DNA of 64,000 bases from Megamonas sp. UBA1796 (GTDB taxonomy: Bacteria; Bacillota; Negativicutes; Selenomonadales; Selenomonadaceae): contig DCFU01000043.1 of NCBI GenBank assembly GCA_002319795.1, positions 9,420 to 73,419 of the forward strand, in the 5' to 3' direction. Shown piece by piece: positions 60,958-64,000 of this stretch (its first letter is position 1; each line of letters starts with the position of its first letter). Under the pieces are notes generated by a model. The model made no database searches. It was not told where the DNA came from and saw only the letters and a program-made list of their open reading frames with translations. Both the position numbers and the translations under genes were made by a program.

Positions 60958-62745
60958 ATGAGGGACGGTTTACTGGATGAATTTGTGGAGCGCGTACGCG
61001 CCGAGTCCGATTTACTGACCGTAGTCTCATCCTATGTATCCATGAAACGAAAAGGAAACCGGTATTGGGGCTGTTGCCCTTTTCATCATGAAAATACGCC
61101 GTCATTCTCGGTTGTTCCAGATCAGGGTTTTTTTTATTGTTTCGGCTGTCATGCAGGTGGAAATGTCTTTAAATTCATCTCACTCATTGAGAATGTATCT
61201 TATTTTGAGGCTGTCAAGATACAGGCGGAGAAGTTGAATATTCCTATGCCGCAGCGTAAAAAGAGTGAGGTTGAAATTATAAAGGATCAAAAAATAGCCG
61301 ATTTGCAAAAAATACATGAGATGGCGGGAGATTTTTTCTATAATTGCCTGATGAAGACAAGCTATGGCATACCAGCAAAAGAATATCTTTTTTCAAGAGG
61401 AATCCATGAGGACATTATTTCTGAATTTCGTTTGGGTTATGCTCCGGATGCCTGGGATAAGCTCTCTATGGCGTTTTTGAAAAGAGGTATAAAGCAGGAA
61501 TTTTTGGTGGAAAGTGGTCTGGCCGCGCAAAGACGAAATTCACAGGGAGCCTATGACCGTTTCCGTAATCGTGTGATGATTCCTATAGCAGATGAGCGGG
61601 GACATGTGGTCGGCTTCGGTGGGCGGGTATTGGGAGAAGGACAGCCTAAATATCTGAATTCGCCGGAGACGGTTATTTTTAACAAAAGAAGACTTCTTTT
61701 TGGTTTGGACCGTTCTCACCAGGCTATCAGGCAGGCAGGTTACGCAATTGTTGTTGAAGGTTATATGGATGCTATTTCTGTTTATAGTGCAGGCGTCAGG
61801 AATGTTGTGGCCTCTTTGGGGACGGCATTTACATCAGAACAATGCAAGAAGCTACTGCGGTATGCACCGGAAATCTATTTTTCTTATGATAGTGATGAGG
61901 CCGGACAGAATGCAACTCTCAGAGCTTTGTCAGTTGTGAGGGAGACCGGAGCAATTGTAAAAGTGTTGGTGGTACCGGATGGCAAGGATCCGGATGAATT
62001 TATTCGCAGGCATGGCGTGGATGCATTCCGTGCTTTGGTGAAAGCTGCGCTGCCACTGATGGAATATCGTATGCAGTATGTTCTGAAGCATGTGGAACAT
62101 AGCAGCCTTGAAGGTAAGGTTAAGGCGCTTAATGCACTTTTGCCAGTACTTGCGGAATTAAGAAATGCAGTGGAAATCCATGCATATGTTGTACGTATTG
62201 CGCAGGTTTTAGGAATTGATGAAGGGGCAGTGCGCAGTGAAATGCGGCGATTTTCCCAACATGGATCTTCTGCTGGCGAACCAATGCGTGCGTCTATCCG
62301 GCAGGTGGTCAGACAGAAGGATGATGCAGTACGTCGTGCCGGGCGTATTATTATTAAAGCGGCATGGCAGGATACAGATGTGTTGATGCATCTCAAATCA
62401 GTTGTACCAATCGAACAATTTCCTAATAAACTCCATGTGGAGATTTTGCGATTTCTTGAGAAGCAGGAAATGTGCGGCGTATTGCCGGATGATATTACAG
62501 CGGCTGAAGAGCTCAGCGAAGAAGCGGCGTCAGAGTTATCCCGTGCTTTGGTTGAGGATAGCGATGGCCAGGAAGTAACAGAGGCGTATGAGGATTCTGT
62601 AACGAGCTTGAGAAAGGTATATTTACAGAAGCTATTTGATGAGCACAGCCAAAAAGCAGATGAGCTTTCCCGCGGAGGCGATTCAGGCTATAAGCAGGAA
62701 TTAGCGGAAAGCCAGAGAATAAAAGATGAAATGGATGCGTTGTGA
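60958..62745 (+). CDS. dnaG: DNA primase
   Basis: This 595-residue enzyme makes RNA primers for replication. The N-terminal zinc-binding domain has CCPFHHENTPSF and CFGCHAGG. The TOPRIM core contains VEGYMDAISVYSAGVRNVVASLGTAFT and SYDSDEAG. A C-terminal helicase-binding region follows. The start ATG follows GTGGAGAAGG. rpoD follows 49 bases later, the classical dnaG-rpoD arrangement. Confidence 0.96.
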   Translation: MRDGLLDEFVERVRAESDLLTVVSSYVSMKRKGNRYWGCCPFHHENTPSFSVVPDQGFFYCFGCHAGGNVFKFISLIENVSYFEAVKIQAEKLNIPMPQRKKSEVEIIKDQKIADLQKIHEMAGDFFYNCLMKTSYGIPAKEYLFSRGIHEDIISEFRLGYAPDAWDKLSMAFLKRGIKQEFLVESGLAAQRRNSQGAYDRFRNRVMIPIADERGHVVGFGGRVLGEGQPKYLNSPETVIFNKRRLLFGLDRSHQAIRQAGYAIVVEGYMDAISVYSAGVRNVVASLGTAFTSEQCKKLLRYAPEIYFSYDSDEAGQNATLRALSVVRETGAIVKVLVVPDGKDPDEFIRRHGVDAFRALVKAALPLMEYRMQYVLKHVEHSSLEGKVKALNALLPVLAELRNAVEIHAYVVRIAQVLGIDEGAVRSEMRRFSQHGSSAGEPMRASIRQVVRQKDDAVRRAGRIIIKAAWQDTDVLMHLKSVVPIEQFPNKLHVEILRFLEKQEMCGVLPDDITAAEELSEEAASELSRALVEDSDGQEVTEAYEDSVTSLRKVYLQKLFDEHSQKADELSRGGDSGYKQELAESQRIKDEMDAL

Positions 62746-62794
62746 GTTGTATATGATATTTATTGCGGATATTAGAATGAAAGGAGGCAGATAA

Positions 62795-63919
62795 ATGGCT
62801 GACGCAAAAAAGAATGCACCGGCAATGGATGCGAAAGATAAGGAAAACCACAGTGCTGCGATTGTAGCGGCCCTTTTGGAAAAAGGGAAAAAGAATGGTG
62901 GAACACTTACTTATGGTGAAATTGTAGAGGCTTTGCAGACACAGGATATGTCGCCGGATGAGATTGATGATCTCTATGAGGCTTTCAGCAAAAAGGGCAT
63001 TGATATCGTAGATGATTCAGGCGAGCAGTCGGATGATGATGCGGACAAGCCGGATGAAGTCGACATAGATTTAAGTATTCCGGAAGGAATCAGCATTGAC
63101 GATCCAGTGCGGATGTATCTCAAAGAGATAGGTCGTGTGCCTCTTTTGTCGGCAGAAGAGGAGATTTATCTTGCCAAACGTATGGAACAAGGCGATGAGG
63201 AAGCACAGAAACGCCTGGCTGAAGCGAATCTGCGCCTTGTCGTGAGTATTGCAAAACGTTATGTAGGAAGAGGCATGCTCTTTTTGGATCTCATTCAGGA
63301 AGGAAATCTGGGACTCATTAAGGCTGTAGAGAAGTTTGATTACAATAAGGGCTATAAATTCAGTACCTATGCGACTTGGTGGATACGGCAGGCTATCACG
63401 CGTGCAATTGCTGATCAGGCTCGTACGATACGTATACCCGTGCATATGGTAGAAACAATCAATAAGCTTATACGAGTATCGCGCCAGCTTTTACAGCAGT
63501 TGGGGCGTGAGCCGGCACCAGAGGAAATTGCTAAAGAAATGGAAATCAGCGTAGATCGTGTGCGCGAAATCATGAAGATTGCACAGGAACCGGTATCATT
63601 GGAGACGCCAATTGGTGAGGAAGAGGATTCGCATCTTGGCGATTTTATCGAGGATCAGGATGCGCCGGCACCGGCAGAGGCAGCTTCCTTTATGTTGCTC
63701 AAGGAGCAGCTTGAGGAGGTACTGGATACGCTAACTCCACGTGAAGAAAAGGTTCTGCGCTTGCGTTTTGGACTGGATGATGGCCGTGCGCGTACGCTTG
63801 AAGAGGTTGGACAGAATTTTGGCGTGACGCGTGAGCGTATTCGCCAGATCGAGGCAAAGGCACTTCGTAAGCTGCGCCATCCAAGCCGTAGCCGCAAGTT
63901 GAAGGATTTTTTGGATTGA
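62795..63919 (+). CDS. rpoD: Primary sigma factor SigA
   Basis: This 374-residue housekeeping sigma factor has an acidic N-terminal part, region 1.2/2.1 (DPVRMYLKEIGRVPLLSAEEE), region 2.3-2.4 (YKFSTYATWWIRQAITRAIADQ), region 3 (RIPVHMVETINKL) and region 4 with GVTRERIRQIEAKALRKLRHP. Its size is that of Firmicutes SigA. The many TTGACA/TATAAT promoters in this window match its expected recognition. It follows AAGGAGG and ends at the start of a tRNA promoter. Confidence 0.97.
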   Translation: MADAKKNAPAMDAKDKENHSAAIVAALLEKGKKNGGTLTYGEIVEALQTQDMSPDEIDDLYEAFSKKGIDIVDDSGEQSDDDADKPDEVDIDLSIPEGISIDDPVRMYLKEIGRVPLLSAEEEIYLAKRMEQGDEEAQKRLAEANLRLVVSIAKRYVGRGMLFLDLIQEGNLGLIKAVEKFDYNKGYKFSTYATWWIRQAITRAIADQARTIRIPVHMVETINKLIRVSRQLLQQLGREPAPEEIAKEMEISVDRVREIMKIAQEPVSLETPIGEEEDSHLGDFIEDQDAPAPAEAASFMLLKEQLEEVLDTLTPREEKVLRLRFGLDDGRARTLEEVGQNFGVTRERIRQIEAKALRKLRHPSRSRKLKDFLD

Positions 63920-63931
63920 TGTAGCTAAAAA

Positions 63932-63960
63932 TTGACATAGATATAAGATTTTTGTATAAT
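63932..63960 (+). promoter_or_regulatory. Promoter of the terminal tRNA
   Basis: Perfect TTGACA (63932-63937), 17 bases and perfect TATAAT (63955-63960), the best consensus promoter in the window. Confidence 0.85.
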
Positions 63961-63977
63961 AATGGATGTTGCAATAT

Positions 63978-64000
63978 TCCTCGATAGCTCAGTTGGTAGA
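63978..64000 (+). tRNA. Partial tRNA, cut by the window end (perhaps tRNA-Asn)
   Basis: The 5' part of a tRNA is visible: acceptor strand TCCTCGA, then TA and the D arm GCTC-AGTTGGTAGA. The anticodon lies outside the window. The first bases resemble Firmicutes tRNA-Asn, but identity is uncertain. Confidence 0.85.

Noticed and set aside
1..64000. CRISPR arrays, insertion sequences, prophage genes
   Set aside because: No regularly spaced repeats, transposases or phage structural genes were seen on either strand.

Overview
The window reads as about 64 kb of chromosome from an anaerobic member of the Firmicutes class Negativicutes, most likely near Selenomonadaceae. This placement is my inference; no database was searched. 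The housekeeping order is Firmicutes-like: ispD-ispF-cysE-cysS-mrnC-rlmB-yacP-sigH, and phoH-ybeY-era-recO-glyQS-dnaG-rpoD. T-box leaders precede cysE and glyQ. A LptA/OstA-like periplasmic protein with a signal peptide points to an outer membrane with LPS, which among Firmicutes suggests Negativicutes.

Layout. 1-1.4 kb: a decayed MFS transporter, tRNA-Arg(CCG) and a small membrane protein. 1.6-7.3 kb: a thioredoxin-reductase-like flavoprotein, a Crp/Fnr regulator, thioredoxin, uppP, exoA, pth and a radical SAM protein. 7.4-11.2 kb: a globin-coupled chemotaxis transducer, Hsp20, CheR and a PaaK-like protein without the usual ATP loop. 11.3-22.7 kb: sbcD-sbcC-addB-addA, a DNA end-processing block. 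22.7-30.7 kb: a LysR regulator, then a catabolic operon pxpA-pxpB-pxpC-aminotransferase-RraA-family aldolase-MFS-D-2-hydroxyacid dehydrogenase. 30.8-32.2 kb, minus strand: corA, a 75-residue unknown and an unlisted 58-residue Phd/YefM-like antitoxin with no toxin. 32.6 kb: tmRNA. 33.3-37.6 kb: an A/T-rich glycan cluster (GH130, sugar nucleotidyltransferase, GT4 and an alpha/alpha-barrel protein). 37.9-40.3 kb, minus strand: a FIST-GGDEF diguanylate cyclase and an XRE/S24 regulator. 40.6-63.9 kb: mostly housekeeping genes (carD, PIN/TRAM, isoprenoid and cysteine genes, thyX, sigH, bioB, phoH to era, recO, glyQS, lptA-like, dgt, bacteriohemerythrin, dnaG, rpoD), ending in the first 23 bases of a tRNA.

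Two clusters could be undescribed systems. The first is the pxp operon. Lactam opening, transamination, RraA-type aldol cleavage and 2-oxoacid reduction together form a plausible route from a 4-hydroxy-4-substituted 5-oxoproline or glutamate to pyruvate-level acids. It has its own consensus promoter overlapped by a perfect 14-bp inverted repeat. The second is the GH130/nucleotidyltransferase/GT4/alpha-alpha-barrel cluster directly after ssrA. It has the parts to make and phosphorolytically recover a mannose-type glycan. Other points of note are an S24 regulator with Arg where the catalytic Lys should be, a hairpin sequestering the corA ribosome binding site, and a compact divergent bioB/phoH control region with nested repeats. 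No CRISPR array, insertion sequence, rRNA or prophage was seen.
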